Shown: in pieces, positions 1-11,233 of the stretch
How the letters are laid out: the number at the start of each line of letters is the position of its first letter
Numbering within the stretch: the stretch's first letter is position 1
Assembly: GCA_037447605.1 (NCBI GenBank)
Contig: CM074811.1
Location: 3,559,868 to 3,603,674 of the forward strand
DNA length: 43,807 nt
Direction: 5' to 3'
Source of the DNA: Zygnema circumcarinatum
Lineage: Eukaryota > Streptophyta > Zygnematophyceae > Zygnematales > Zygnemataceae
Notes under the pieces: generated by a model
Databases searched by the model: none
What the model was told of the DNA's origin: nothing
The model's input: the letters and a program-made list of their open reading frames with translations, nothing else
Position numbers and translations under genes: made by a program

Positions 1-28
1 GGTTTTCGTAATCGGGGGATTGTGATTG

Positions 29-152
29 TCGGTTGACAATGCCCGAAACGGCATGTTTGTACCGGGGTGGGTTGGTAAACCGTAACAGCTTGTTTTGTCA
101 AACACGGGACACGCAAGATTTGGAATGGTTCGGTTGACAACGCCCGAAACGG
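29..152. repeat. Pair of 23-bp direct repeats
   Basis: The 23-bp unit TCGGTTGACAAYGCCCGAAACGG begins at 29 and again at 130, with a single C/T difference between the two copies. No coding potential is seen around it. This is probably a fragment of a longer repeat that runs off the left edge. Confidence 0.6.
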
Positions 153-236
153 TTATGGTGTTACCCCCCTATTGGTTATGGTGTTGGTCAAATTAATCAC
201 AGCTCCAACATACCAGGCTAAAAAAAGAATTTAATC

Positions 237-792
237 AAAATGGGGTATAGTTGCCACGAGTCTGACGTTGCAACGTCGCGCGTCCGGATTTGTTGTGCTT
301 TTCGTTGGATCGAATGCGCAGAAAATGGGGTATATCGCGTAACCATTTAGTCATTGCCAAGTGTCGTTTTCTACGTACGACTAGGGATGGCCCGCGTTAT
401 AAATTCCGAATATATTATATAATTTACAACGGGTTTAAAATTAGTAATATATTACAAACTAAAACACTTTATTACATATATTTACCCACTAGTTTTGAAC
501 AATTAACGACCGTACGACCGTACTCGTACGGTCGTACCATACCATTACTGTATTAGGTCGTTTTGGCGTTGGCGTTGCGAAATGCGTCCGTCTGGTTCAC
601 TCTGTCTGCTCGTGCTCGGGCCGCATAATACCGTACAGTCGTACGACCGTACGACCGTACATGTTGTAAAGGCGTTGTAAATTAATATATATCAGCCGTT
701 ATCTAGTCGTCACAGTTGTATAATATAATATATAATATATAGTCGTAACTAATCCATCCCTACGTACGACAGCGTTCGATTTGAATGTTTTA
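237..792 (+). repeat. Dispersed repeat copy 1, split by a hAT MITE
   Basis: This copy starts with AAAATGGGGTATAGTTGCC, followed by CGTCGCGCG, and the AAAATGGGGTATA core recurs 85 bp later (322). After removal of the inserted element at 382-762 and one 8-bp target duplication, it continues into GCGTTCGATTTGAATG. That restores the same order seen in the uninterrupted copy at 43213-43379. There is no convincing reading frame. It could be the end of a larger transposon or a satellite-like unit. Confidence 0.75.
382..762. mobile_element. Non-autonomous hAT-type MITE (381 bp)
   Basis: The element starts TAGGGATGG and ends CCATCCCTA, giving 9-bp perfect terminal inverted repeats. These closely resemble the known ends of Ac/hAT elements (C/TAGGGATG). 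It is flanked on both sides by the 8-bp duplication CGTACGAC (374-381 and 763-770), the target-site length typical of hAT. The interior is AT-rich with tandem and inverted CGTACGAC-like motifs near 505-545 and 632-665. No transposase is encoded, so mobilisation would need an enzyme supplied in trans. The paralogous empty site at the right edge of the window supports the boundaries. Confidence 0.85.
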
Positions 793-835
793 TGTGAACT
801 ACGGATTCGATTAGGTTGTCAAAGATGAATTTAAA

Positions 836-950
836 GAAAATGGGGTATAGTTGCCGCAAGTCTGACGTTCCCACGTCGCGCGACCTGATTGGTTGTACGT
901 TTCATTGAATTGAATTCGCAGAAAATGGGGTATATCGCGTACCCATTCAG
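836..950 (+). repeat. Dispersed repeat copy 2 (partial)
   Basis: This copy shares GAAAATGGGGTATAGTTGCC and a second GAAAATGGGGTATATCGCGTA 85 bp later with copies 1 and 3, but its tail diverges after about 950. It lies in the same orientation, directly after copy 1, so the two form a short tandem at the left edge. Confidence 0.7.
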
Positions 951-1656
951 CTTATGTGTTCGATCAGTTTCCGTTTCAGTTCACTTCACATAATTAAGGT
1001 TCGAAGACATTTCTATAAAAAGGCAACGCACGAGGATCTTGATCCGCAGCCTGTTATTTTAAAATTTGGCGGGGAAAAAAAAACGGGACATGACGAGCAA
1101 ATCGAGACGTGCCACGTCGAATTACTGATCGCGCCCGAACGCCCACATGGCGACATACAGCGACTCCGCTTTTCTGTGGAGTACCTCGCACGTGGAGGAA
1201 AAAACAAAAACAAAAACAAAGGGCTTTTCTCAATCCTGTAAACGTTGTCGAGAATGTCCAATGAGAATGCGTCACGTGTGATTTTTGCCTACGTGACGTG
1301 TTACTATCCGATATATTCGGGCAGAGGTGGACCTTCAGATTGGGGGTTCACATTTGGCCCAAAAGGGCCGCGATTCAACAGTTGATCCTCGGTTACCCTG
1401 ATTCACCGAGTCAATTGAGTCGACTAAGAAATCGACTAAGAATGACTTTTGGTCACTGACTAGTAGCCATGGCTATGGCCAGTGCCCATCCATGCGCGCT
1501 TGGCCATGGCTACGGTATGGCATGGCCCTGGCTGGCCAGGTGGCCATGGCGGTGGTGCAGCCATGGCGGAGGGAGGGAGGGGGAGAGGATGAGGTCCTCC
1601 GCAGATGAGAGAGAGAGAGAGCCTCTCTCTCTCATGCCGACCTCTCTCGCTGCCAC
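951..1656. other. Intergenic region 5' of cardiolipin synthase
   Basis: No supported gene. 1467-1570 is a cluster of CCATGG/GGCCATGGC palindromes, and 1600-1640 is a GA/CT-rich stretch. The region probably contains the promoter and 5' UTR of the cardiolipin synthase gene, although no TATA box can be assigned with confidence. Confidence 0.5.
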
Positions 1657-4115
1657 GTGTCCCCCAAAGTCACAGCCATGTACTTGGCCGCCCTCACTCG
1701 CCTCGCTCGCCTCTCTCTCTCTCTCCGCCCTCCTCCAGGCCGGCCCTCCCACTCTCCCTTTCTGCGCCCACTTCCCTCTCATCTCGCCTCCCCTCTGTCC
1801 TCTTCTTTTCCTTCCCTTCTCCCTTCCCCTCGTCCTTCCTCTCTCCCTTCCTTTCTCCCTTTCTCTCTGTCGTCCTCTCTCCCTTCCTCTCTCCCTTCCT
1901 CTCTCCCTTCCTCTCTTTCTTCCTCTCTCCCTTCCTCTCTCCCTTCCTCTCTCATTAATGAATGGGCCGCCGCTGCTGCTGCCGCAGGATTCCAGTCTAG
2001 AGTTGGGGTTTTAGAGCCCTCTTTTCTGGGACGTCCTGCGCTGTTGCACACAGATGGAGCTTCAGAGCTGAAGGAAAAGTTTCCTCCTTCCTCTGCTGCT
2101 GCTGCTAAGTTCAATGTTAGCGTTAGGGTTCCAGAGGCCTCTCGTCTGGATCAGCCCCTGCAAACGGGCTCAGTTGAAGCTTCAAAGCTGCAGGAACCTC
2201 CTACTTCTATACCGAATTGTACGGTTCAGGCCCCCTCCCCAGAGAAGGAAGGAAATTCCCTATGGCAGGAGCTTCGGACATGGCCGAACCTCGTCTCTTT
2301 TGGGCGACTACTTTCCGGCCCCCCTCTGGCTTTGTGCGATGCACACCTACTCTTTCGTCTAAACTGTTTTCCCTTTTCAGTTGATTGCAATGCGTCGGAA
2401 TTGTTTCTAATTGCGTAATTAATGATCATCTGCTTTGATTTTATAAATTGTAGGAGCGGAGTTCTTTTTGGAATTAAAGGGTTTCGCTCATGTTTGGAAG
2501 CGGTACCTGCAGCATGTTGGTGCAGGGCCACGCAGCGCCTGCTTTGGGAGGGCTCGCGGTGGCGGCATTCTCTGATTGGGTGAGTATTTGCGACCTTCTG
2601 AAAAGCCGCTTTGCACACATACCTCTTTTGGGACTCCCTTTTTTTCCTTAACCTTTTATTTTGTCATGTTGATTTTACTGTCGCAGCTGGATGGCTATTT
2701 GGCGAGACGTAGCGGACAGACTTCTATTTTAGGATCGTATCTTGACCCTTTGGCCGACAAGGTCAGGTTCTCAATCACCTTCCCTTCGCAATTTATGTTA
2801 ACTGATGAATTTATAAGCCACACCTCTAGAGACAACAGGTTTTTGGTCCCCCCATTTAATCCTCTTGTTAAATGTATCGCTGGCGTGGAGGATTAACGAG
2901 GATAAGTCAAGCCCCACGTGAGAGGAAATTTTGTGGAAATTGTGATGGTGTGATATGAGCAATCCCAATAGTGGTACGCCTGAAGGATATAGGATTTTAG
3001 AGATTTTTAGGTGTGATTTTTGAACAAGTGAGAGCGAAGCAAAAATTTGCTTCCATTTTGAGCCGTCAGTGACTTTCTTTTTTAGGAAGTTGGTACTGCA
3101 GGTTCTTGTGGGATGTGTGGCATTAGCCCTCTTGCTCCGAGGCCAATTGCCAAGTAAGTCTGTTTGGTTTGTTACTGCGGCTAGTGGTCATAACAATAGT
3201 AACAATAACCGCGACAAGAATGATAATAAGAGTAGCAATTACAATAAAAATAGCAATCGATAATAACAAGAAAATTCTCAGGTGTAAGTGGGGCGGCTTG
3301 TAGAATTCTGCCTCTGTGAATGATGTTGATGGTAAGTTCAGGTTCGTGCTGGCCATTGCAGCATGGCTTGTGCTCCTGATGCTCGCCAGAGACGGCCTGC
3401 TTTTGCTTGGAGCAGCGATTCTCCAGAGGTCGGCGCTTGTAGAGAAGGTAAGCAGACCTGTCAAACCACACTATCTTTCTGACTTCCAAAGTAGATAGAG
3501 ATTATTCACGACGTCCTCGAGTTGATGGAGCTTGTAGCCTGCTATTGGTCTGCTTTGACATTCGCATGTGGGGTTTATGCTTATGCGTGCAGGGTGCACC
3601 CACAGAACACATGCGCCCCTTATTTGTGAGCAAGGTAACATGCATATCCAGATGAAAGGCGCTTGTACGTGACGTTTATTCTCTGACGGTGGCTCTTGCC
3701 TTGTCATCTCAAGTTGGCTGTTGGGCTGGGAGCTGGGTGAACACCGCAACAGTTGAACACCGTGCTGCAGTTCATGCTCATGGGGATCGCTCTTCTCGAG
3801 GAGGTGGTGGAAGATAAAGTTCCTGATTGGCTGCTGCCAAGCCTCTGGTAAGGGCCAAATGTTGCCTGAAATCTTTATGCTGAGGGTAGAGGGTTCAGGG
3901 AAATTCTATTTGGGAAAAAGACTCATTATGCGGGTGTGGCTTGCAGCTATGCGACTGCTACGAGCACATGTGTCTCTGGAGCGGCCTATGCTGTCGTGTT
4001 TGCAGCACAGCTGAGAGGAAAGGGAAAGCCACATTCTGCCAAAAGTGCAATGGTGGCTCCACGGAGGATGGGCGATTTGAAGGGCGCAGCCACAGCCCAA
4101 TCCCCTCTCAAGTGA
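1657..4115 (+). CDS. CLS: Cardiolipin synthase (CDP-alcohol phosphotransferase)
   Basis: Condenses CDP-diacylglycerol with phosphatidylglycerol to make cardiolipin in the inner mitochondrial membrane. Exons: 1657-2333, 2513-2579, 2687-2761, 3102-3153, 3362-3447, 3593-3634, 3753-3847, 3947-4115, all GT-AG and in phase, giving 420 residues. The family signature D-x2-DG-x2-AR-x8-G-x3-D-x3-D is perfect across the exon 2/3 junction (SDW|LDGYLAR ... GSYLDPLAD). WPNLVSFGRLLSGP precedes it, and PLFVSK|LNTVLQF matches the plant enzyme further on. Hydrophobic membrane segments follow the motif. The start is uncertain: ATGs at 1657 and 1678 are in frame, and the second begins MYLAALTRLARLSLSL, which looks like a mitochondrial presequence. 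The N-terminus contains a Ser/Leu/Pro low-complexity run encoded by a CT-rich repeat, so the protein is longer than the Arabidopsis one (about 341 residues). An unrecognised intron in exon 1 is possible. Confidence 0.88.
1790..1955 (+). repeat. CT-rich tandem repeat within CLS exon 1
   Basis: Imperfect repeats of CTCTCCCTTCCTCTCT form a nearly pure polypyrimidine tract. In the cardiolipin synthase frame it encodes SSLPSSLPSS-type sequence. The opposite strand also stays open, encoding REEGREEG-type sequence, which is a by-product of the repeat and not a gene. Confidence 0.75.
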
Positions 4116-5722
4116 TGAAGCATGTTCCTGTCGATGCGCTGTCTGTTGAAGTTTCAGGAGACAAACATGGGTGAAGGCCTTTTCCCTGACTACCAGACGA
4201 GCAGGCTGACCCTGCTAGGCAGCACAAACGGAAAGGCGAGGAGGCTAAAGCCTCCCATAGCGCTTGCTCTGTCCCGCACTCTCTCCCGCTACCGTTTCTC
4301 TCTCCCTTTCTCTTCCCCTCTCCATCTGTCCTCACTCTTCCCTCTTCCCCTCTCCCCGCCCCTCCCCTCTCCCCATCTCCGCCATTCTGGAAGAGGTGGT
4401 TGTTTTCAAGGCGTTCTGTTCTTTCTTTGGCGTTTTAAGACACTACTTTGACTGAGGGGTTACGAGCCCCTCGGGAGTTGTTTCATCCCTATTGTTCTCT
4501 TGTAAAGAAGAGCAACGAAATTGGTATATGTTGAAATTTGATGTATTTGAAATTCGATGTGTTTGAAATTTGAAAAGTGTTTTACACAAAAAAGTGGGTT
4601 TCTTGTTTTTATTTTTCTCTGCCTCCCACACCTCTCACAAACAGAAAACAGCTCTTTTCAATAATGTTTGCAAATGCGTGGGAGATTCTTCTTACAAGCG
4701 TCCAAGAAATTTGGGCTTCATTCTTATTTACTTTCACTTTCTTCGTTCTGGGCACCGCTTTAGTTTTGTCAAGTAATGTAATTGAATCTATAAAATTATC
4801 ATCGACGACAAATTGGGGCTATGATCAGGAATAAAATTGTGGCTAAAGCTGACCACATCTTAAAATAAAATTAACAAAAGAGTCTACTCCTAAAAAAACT
4901 GTTTGGAACTACCAGAAGCACACCTGGCACTCGAAATATTTACGAGGAAAGTTTCTACTTTCCAGCTTCAAGCTCCCAATTTGCAGTTTCCAGTTTGCCA
5001 GTTTTCCATCCCACCCGAAGGGTCAACATCACGGATGGTGAAGTGGCGGCAAAGCAGGGCGGGCAGGCCCACAGCGCTCGCCCCACCTCCCGCCTCCCGG
5101 GGAAGAAGGGATTTCATGGAAGCTCTCGCCGTGAAGTCCTCAGCGCCTTTATGAGAGGGCCCCTCTCTCACCTTCTCCCTCTCCCTCTCACCTCCAGAGA
5201 GAGAGAGTGCGGATTTATTTTGTTCCTGCCAGACAACGCTCAATGTGAATGATCCTCCAATAAAGGAAGGGCCCAAAGCCCCCAAAACACACACACTAAC
5301 ATGAGCGCACACAAGTTTCAATCTATAAATGAAACATCCAAACGCCATTATGGACCAAGACAATGGCCTGTCTGAAGGAGACCTAGGGACACTCTTCAAT
5401 TTGCGTCAAGGATTTCTCAGCTACTGCCTCCCTCCCATGCTTAATCTCTCTGCGCTGTAGCTCAAAGGGATAGGGGTGAAATGGAGGGCAACGGGGGAGG
5501 CTGTTCCGGGCTGGCTAAGGGATCTAAGTGCGTGGCCAGAACCTGGACCAGTTTGCCCCACAATTGCAGTATCCGCCTAATTCTATTGCATGTGATGCGC
5601 ATGATTGTGCGCATTTGGTGACCCACTAGTTTTGTTTTGCTGTAAATTACTGACTCCCTCCCTCTCTCCTGCTGCACTACCGTCGTCTGTGCACTCTGTC
5701 ACAACCTCATCAATTCCTGCGT
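4116..5722. other. Intergenic region between convergent genes
   Basis: No supported gene. It holds the 3' UTRs of cardiolipin synthase (left) and the DM13/b561 gene (right). 4290-4380 is CT-rich. 4530-4580 carries three short copies of a TTTGAAATTYGATGT motif, and 4830-4870 is AT-rich with AATAAA-like signals. Short open frames here show no recognisable protein. Confidence 0.5.
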
Positions 5723-8700
5723 CTAATCTGGAGACGGGCATGTGATTGGACAAGAGGAGAGGCCGCTTTTAGACTCACCTGTGGTTGGGTTCGTGCCTTC
5801 CTTCACCTCGTCCTGCTGTTCAACTGCTGCTCCTTGAGAGGGTGCGGTCACTACCACTGCCATCGGCTGTTCTTCACCTCCTCCTTGGAGGACTGAAGCG
5901 GATTGGTTTTCAGGTGTAGCAGACGGCTGAGGTGTTCCAATAGAGCTCGGTGTTTCAGTTGACTTGGATGAACGGAAGCGTCCTATTGGCCGACGAAGGG
6001 AGTTCAGATCAGGAGCCTTCAATATAGTCGCCTTCACATTGTACTTGTCGACTTTGATGGTCGACTTGTCCTTTGCTGCTAAGATTGAGAATCTTCTTAG
6101 TGTCTCTGACAATGGTCCCGACGAAGACGTGGATGACCTTCCTTTTCTCGAAGAACCCACAGACGGCCCTTTGGGATACCTCAGGTTACCTTCCTCGTCC
6201 CTTAGAATGAGACCTGAAAACCCTAACTCCCCTGACCGCCTGTCTGCAACAGCGTTTGCAGCTGAAATATGCAAATACTTCGCTTTTCCATTTTCTTTTA
6301 CACCTGTCTCCGCGTTCTCCGGGTTCTCTCCATTCGCTGTCTGTCCTGTTTTCCCATCTGCCCCTTCTGCATCCTGATATGCCACCTTTATGAGTTCTCC
6401 ACTGAAAAGACTCCTCAGCATCCCTTTTTCCTTTCTCTTCACTGTAAGTACTGGTGGTGGGACGTCAGGGTCTCCCACCTGAGTTTTAAGCTGCTCCCAT
6501 AATGCTAAAGCACGGGCACTGCCGTCTTCTGCAGTTACAGTTTCAGCGGTTTCCCGAACGGGCCCATCGTTTCCACCTTCTTCCTTGTCCCCCTCTCCCC
6601 TTGTATTATCCCCTTCTCCTTTCCCCAAAAAGCCAGAATGCCCTTTTTCACTGTCCGTCTCTTCATACTCTTCGTAATCTTCAAATGAAACCTCAAAGAT
6701 AGTATAATTCCTGAGTCCAGGAATAAAGGGTTGGAGTTCGAGCAGGATCGCGAGAAGTATGAGAAAAACAACCCACCCGATGTAAGCGTAGCGAAGACCT
6801 TGCGCTGCTCCTGATATGTGAAGCCCAATAAATATTTGAACCACCGCCATCACGAACAGAAACAAACCTGACCATTGGTGGCCCCTTCTCCATGGCTCAC
6901 GCCACATGGAGGATTCGTCAGGTCGCCATATTACCGCCAACACCTGCATCTCACAATGCAGGTCTCAGAACTCAGAGACCTTCTTCACTTGCTAAATAGT
7001 TGAGCCTGCCTTCCTTCACCAAACCAGACAGGGAACAAGGTAGAGACAAAAGGAGTCCCGAAATGGTTGGGATACGGCAGATTCACCTGAAGGGAGGCAA
7101 GCACAAAGAGCGCAAACCCAATTCCCATGTGCAGAACGTTGGTGCCTTCGTGGACCATTACCAAACCAGTAACGAAACCGGCCTGCCCCAACCAATAGCC
7201 AAGCAGCTGCATTGCTCGGTGGACAGGAAACCAATAGGGGCTCATACGACGCACATAACGTGCTGCAATGCCGCCAAGTGGCAGCACCACTCCCCATGCC
7301 ACCACATTGATAATTCCGTGGGTCTGCACAAGGTAGAACTTTCTCCCATGAGATTCATGTGGGTTTCTAGTTGCAATACCAGAGACTGGTTAAGCATAAA
7401 AGAGTCACAGCAGAACCTCAGAAATCTCTAATGTCTTAGATCTATCAGTATCTCAGAAGCTGCAAAACCTAAGTGACTATCGGTGCGGCAGAGCCCACAA
7501 CTCAGAAAAGGTTTTTCTGCCTTTACAGTAAAGCGTGGTAGCAAGATGGACTTCCACTTTCCGAATCAATGACTACAGCAGTAATGGGATTTGCACTACT
7601 TATGCTCTCCAGGAAAAAGCCACTTACCCCCCAATGCCGCCGATTTTTGTCTCCCGAAGTTGACGTTTCAATAGGCTGGAAACTAATGATAGAGGTAGAC
7701 AATCCCGTGATTCCATCTTGTGAGAGCTCAGAACCGTTCAAAGCAGCCCCCTTTGTCCAAACCAAGTAAGGTGCAGTAAGGTCTGGCGAAAGGTAGAACG
7801 TGAATGTCATTGTCAAAATATTGCTCAGAAGCTCTCCTGCTGTTGTTGTTACACTCAAGTTGCCACCCGGCACTACTTGACTCGCTAAGAGACCCCCCAC
7901 GTAAAACTGTTTCACCTCTATTTCCCCTTGAGCATCCTTATAAGTAGCTAAGAGGCTTGAAGCTTGTTTGTCACCAGTTGGGGAGATCCCCACAGCGGCC
8001 CAATTGGCTTCACTATCCAATTGAGTGATGAATGCAGCCGAAATCGCAGAACCGTCTAAAGTCCACATGAAGGTATAACCACCAGGTAATGCGACGCATG
8101 TCGTAAACCGAAGCTTTTCGCCCTTGAATTCAGTTACGCAGGACGACTGTTGAGTAAGAGCGGGAGGTGGAGAATTGCTTGAGGAAGAAGGCGGAGGGGG
8201 AGCTACATACGGGGCGAGAGGGGGGTGGTATATTGGGTTAGTCCCATACAATGGTGTACAGTAGCGTGACGATTGTCCAGGGTCTAAGGAAATGCGAGTG
8301 CCTCCTTGGAAATATCCAGAAGACTCGTCGTGGTTTAAAAGGATCGGATTATCCCTTGTGGAGTCGGGAGCGAGGGGTCCCGCCGCATACACAACGTACC
8401 AATTTCCGAATACAGTGGGAGAAGACGTGAGGTCAACATCATAGATGGAGTCATTGGTCTTAGCCCACTTCGAGTATGTTACAAATGTCACATCGTCAAG
8501 CCGGTATGATTGCGTGAGGTTGACATTGTTAAGACCCGGAGATTCTCCAAGCACAGAGTCCTGCATGCCATAGAATAGAATGCATAGGCCTTACCGTTCC
8601 ATGTTCAGGAAAACGCTGCGTACCTAGTTTCACTGAACGTCCAAAGTTCGTTGCATGACCCACGGAGTAAAGAAGAAAAATGAGGATCGCTACGAAGACT

Positions 8701-10683
8701 TTCGGGTAAGTTCATTTTACGTTTAATTCTTTAAAGATTGATACACTCCAACAGACAATAGAAGACTCACCAGACACACGCCAGTCATGTTTCCAGGTAC
8801 ACCTCCACACATTTCCTTGGCGAGAAGGTAAAAGTCAAGAGCGAAGCCCTGCGGGTCTCCCGCTATGACCCCTACCACAGTTACATCTGCAAGCAGACTC
8901 TGTGATCTCGCCTGATTCCCCGAAAAGCCAAAAGCAGCCCAGCTGTTGTCTCCTACACGAGTTTCAACTCCATAGTCCACCAAATACTCTTCTCCAACTT
9001 TTGTCGTGGTCCAATAGCTGCAAACCCACATGACTTCAACTCCGATCAACACAGGGTTTGGCAAAAAGGCCCTTTTTTGTAATACAAGTACAGTTGCTCA
9101 GTTCAATTAGGTCCCTTAGTATTGTCGGTGATCCCTTCTCCATGTCGGATCAATCCTGATAAAAAACAAACTTAAAAAAAAAAAAAGGGGGCCGGGGTGG
9201 GAAGTGTTGACTATTCCTGAAACTGTCTCAATTTCAGAACTCGATTAATGGATGGGTGATAGAAAGACTAAAACCGCAGACCAGTTCTCAAAGTACCGTC
9301 CGGAGGTGGGCCAAAGAAATATGAAACTCCACTTCAAGAGATTTGTCAACACACTCACATATTCAACCGGTTGGGGATTCCCTGTACGCAATTCTCGAAG
9401 TTAGCTCCGGGGCCATTCGCAGAGTAATTTGTCTGAGGAGGAGGAGGAGAGGGAGAAGGAGGAGGCGGCGGCTTTATCAACTGCTGATTTTTTGCAGCTC
9501 CCTCAACAATCGCCTGATATTCCCTCACGATACCACCACCATTTGAAATAACCCCTATTCGTATGCTTGCAAGAACTTCACCTCCTCCACCCTTGCAGGC
9601 TGCGCAGTAAACGTAAATAACTCCAATGTTGTCCCATATAAGCCCCCCCGCTTTGATGTAAACAACAACAGTCCTTGCAGCGGCAGAGATATTAAACTCA
9701 AAGTCAGGATTGATAGGCCCAGCCCACGAGAAGTTTCCAGTTGGGTCGGCGTTCGACCAAAACGTTAACAATGGAGCTTTCGGAGAAGTCCTGCAACAAG
9801 TTAAGCACAGCAAAAGGAACGAGGGAAAGGGTTGGAGAGAGACTCTGAGCGGAATTGAAGTGAGGAAGTAGTGAAACAGAAACGACGGGGGGAGAGAGAG
9901 GACACCAAACGGAGGGAAGTGCGGCAAATCAAACTGCAAACGTCCGTCAAGAGCCCATACGACGACCTAAAAACATTCACAAAAACTTTCAAGTTTCAAA
10001 AGGAACTGTAAGTCCAGGTGAGGATATATTTGACTGGACAGCTGTAGATGTTTCTGCAGCGTGTGGCTAGAGTGGCTTTTTGAAGCCTTAAAACCGTACG
10101 AGCGTTTAAAAAGAAGACTTACTCAGAGTGTTTCAAGCTCATGCTGTAAAGTGTCTTAACCCTACACTGCATTCCCCCAAGCTGCTCACATCTACTCCAT
10201 ACACTTTTCAAAGGCGTCAGGTTCAGGTTCAAGTTCATAAAAGCATGACATCAAACGCTTCCGCTGCAGAAGCACAGCTTCGACACAACATGTCGAGCAC
10301 AGTGCATAAGTTTTTACAATCACATGAAAAAAAACAGGACACAAATGTGCATAAAAACTGTTCACTGCTTTATTGCGAGTGAATAAAGAGCCTTACGTGA
10401 AATTAACGGCGAAATAGCAGTCGTCAAAAATTACGAGTGTTCCGGCAATTGCAATGGATGCGGTGGCAGCCTCCACCAGGTCGCCTGAGAAGCCCACTTT
10501 GGTGATATTCCCTGACGCTCCGCAAGGTGAATAGATGGGGAAAGAGCCGTATCCGTCCGAAAAAACGACTCCCCGAGAAACTGCTCCTGAGGAAGTAGCC
10601 GCGAAACCAGCGCCAACACAGCCTAAGACTGCAACCAGCAGCAGCCATGGCTGCACCTCCTGATTGCGCTTGCTTTCCGTCAT
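5723..10683 (-). CDS. DM13-DOMON-DOMON-cytochrome b561 membrane protein
   Basis: Probable transmembrane electron-transfer protein of the same architecture as Arabidopsis At5g54830; its substrate is unknown. Exons in coding order: 10397-10683, 9359-9790, 8771-9017, 7628-8560, 7087-7323, 5723-6943, giving 1118 residues. Residues 1-30 are a signal peptide (WLLLVAVLGCVGAGFA). DM13-like sequence spans exons 1-2 (IFDDCYFAVNF ... IWDNIGVIYVY), followed by a proline-rich linker. The first DOMON is in exon 3 and the second in the latter half of exon 4, joined by a second Pro/Ser linker. The b561 core spans exons 5-6 with five predicted helices and histidines in THGII, VHRAMQ, HEGTNVLHMG and GHQWSG. 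A hydrophilic acidic tail of about 300 residues follows the last helix. An in-frame ATG 14 codons upstream (10725) is a less likely start because it would push the signal sequence inward. A strong donor-like site near 5772 could lead to an alternative last exon. Confidence 0.85.
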
Positions 10684-11129
10684 GGCTCCTCCGCCAGCAA
10701 TCTTGATACTGCAGTGAGGCCTCACGCACTATCTGACTTCAACGGCTGTCCTCCCCTTCCTCCCGTTCCTCATCCCTGGCCCGCCCACCTCTCCCTCTCT
10801 CCCTCCCTCTAACCCTCCCCCTCTATCTCTCCCCCTCTCTCTTCCTCCCTTTCCCTCACCCGCCGTCGCCTTCGTCCCCTTGTTCCTTCTCCCTCCCACC
10901 CTCACGCTCTCTCCCGACCTCAACCTTTCTCCTCTCTCTCGCTCTCTCGCCCTCTTTCTCTCTCTTTTTCCAGCTCAAGCTCACTCTCTCTTTCTCCCTC
11001 TCAAGCTCCCCCTCCCTCTCTCGTCTCTCTCCCTCACCAAGCGGTAGGCGACAGCAGCAAGCGCAGCCAGCCGCTGGATACGAACCCGGATTTAAAAGAG
11101 ACGAGAAAACAACAAACCAACCAACCGGG

Positions 11130-11233
11130 TTGGCGCCAACCGCATTTTTGGGGCTAGATGACGTCACTGTTGTCATTGCCCTGGCGCGCCGGTCTCGTCA
11201 ATGACGTCATAATTCCCCAAAATCGGCGCCAAA
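11130..11233. promoter_or_regulatory. Mirrored E2F / TGACGTCA element
   Basis: An imperfect inverted repeat. The left arm has the palindrome TTGGCGCCAA (11130-11139), ATTTTTGGGG and TGACGTCA (11159-11166). The right arm has TGACGTCA (11202-11209), CCCCAAAAT and GGCGCCAAA (11225-11233). GGCGCCAAA is an E2F-type site and TGACGTCA a bZIP/CRE-type palindrome, both known plant transcription-factor targets. Position between two divergent genes suggests a shared regulatory module. A decayed MITE is the alternative reading. Confidence 0.5.

Noticed and set aside
1779-2114. Minus-strand REEGREEG frame opposite cardiolipin synthase exon 1
   Set aside because: Product of the CT repeat; the plus strand holds the conserved enzyme.
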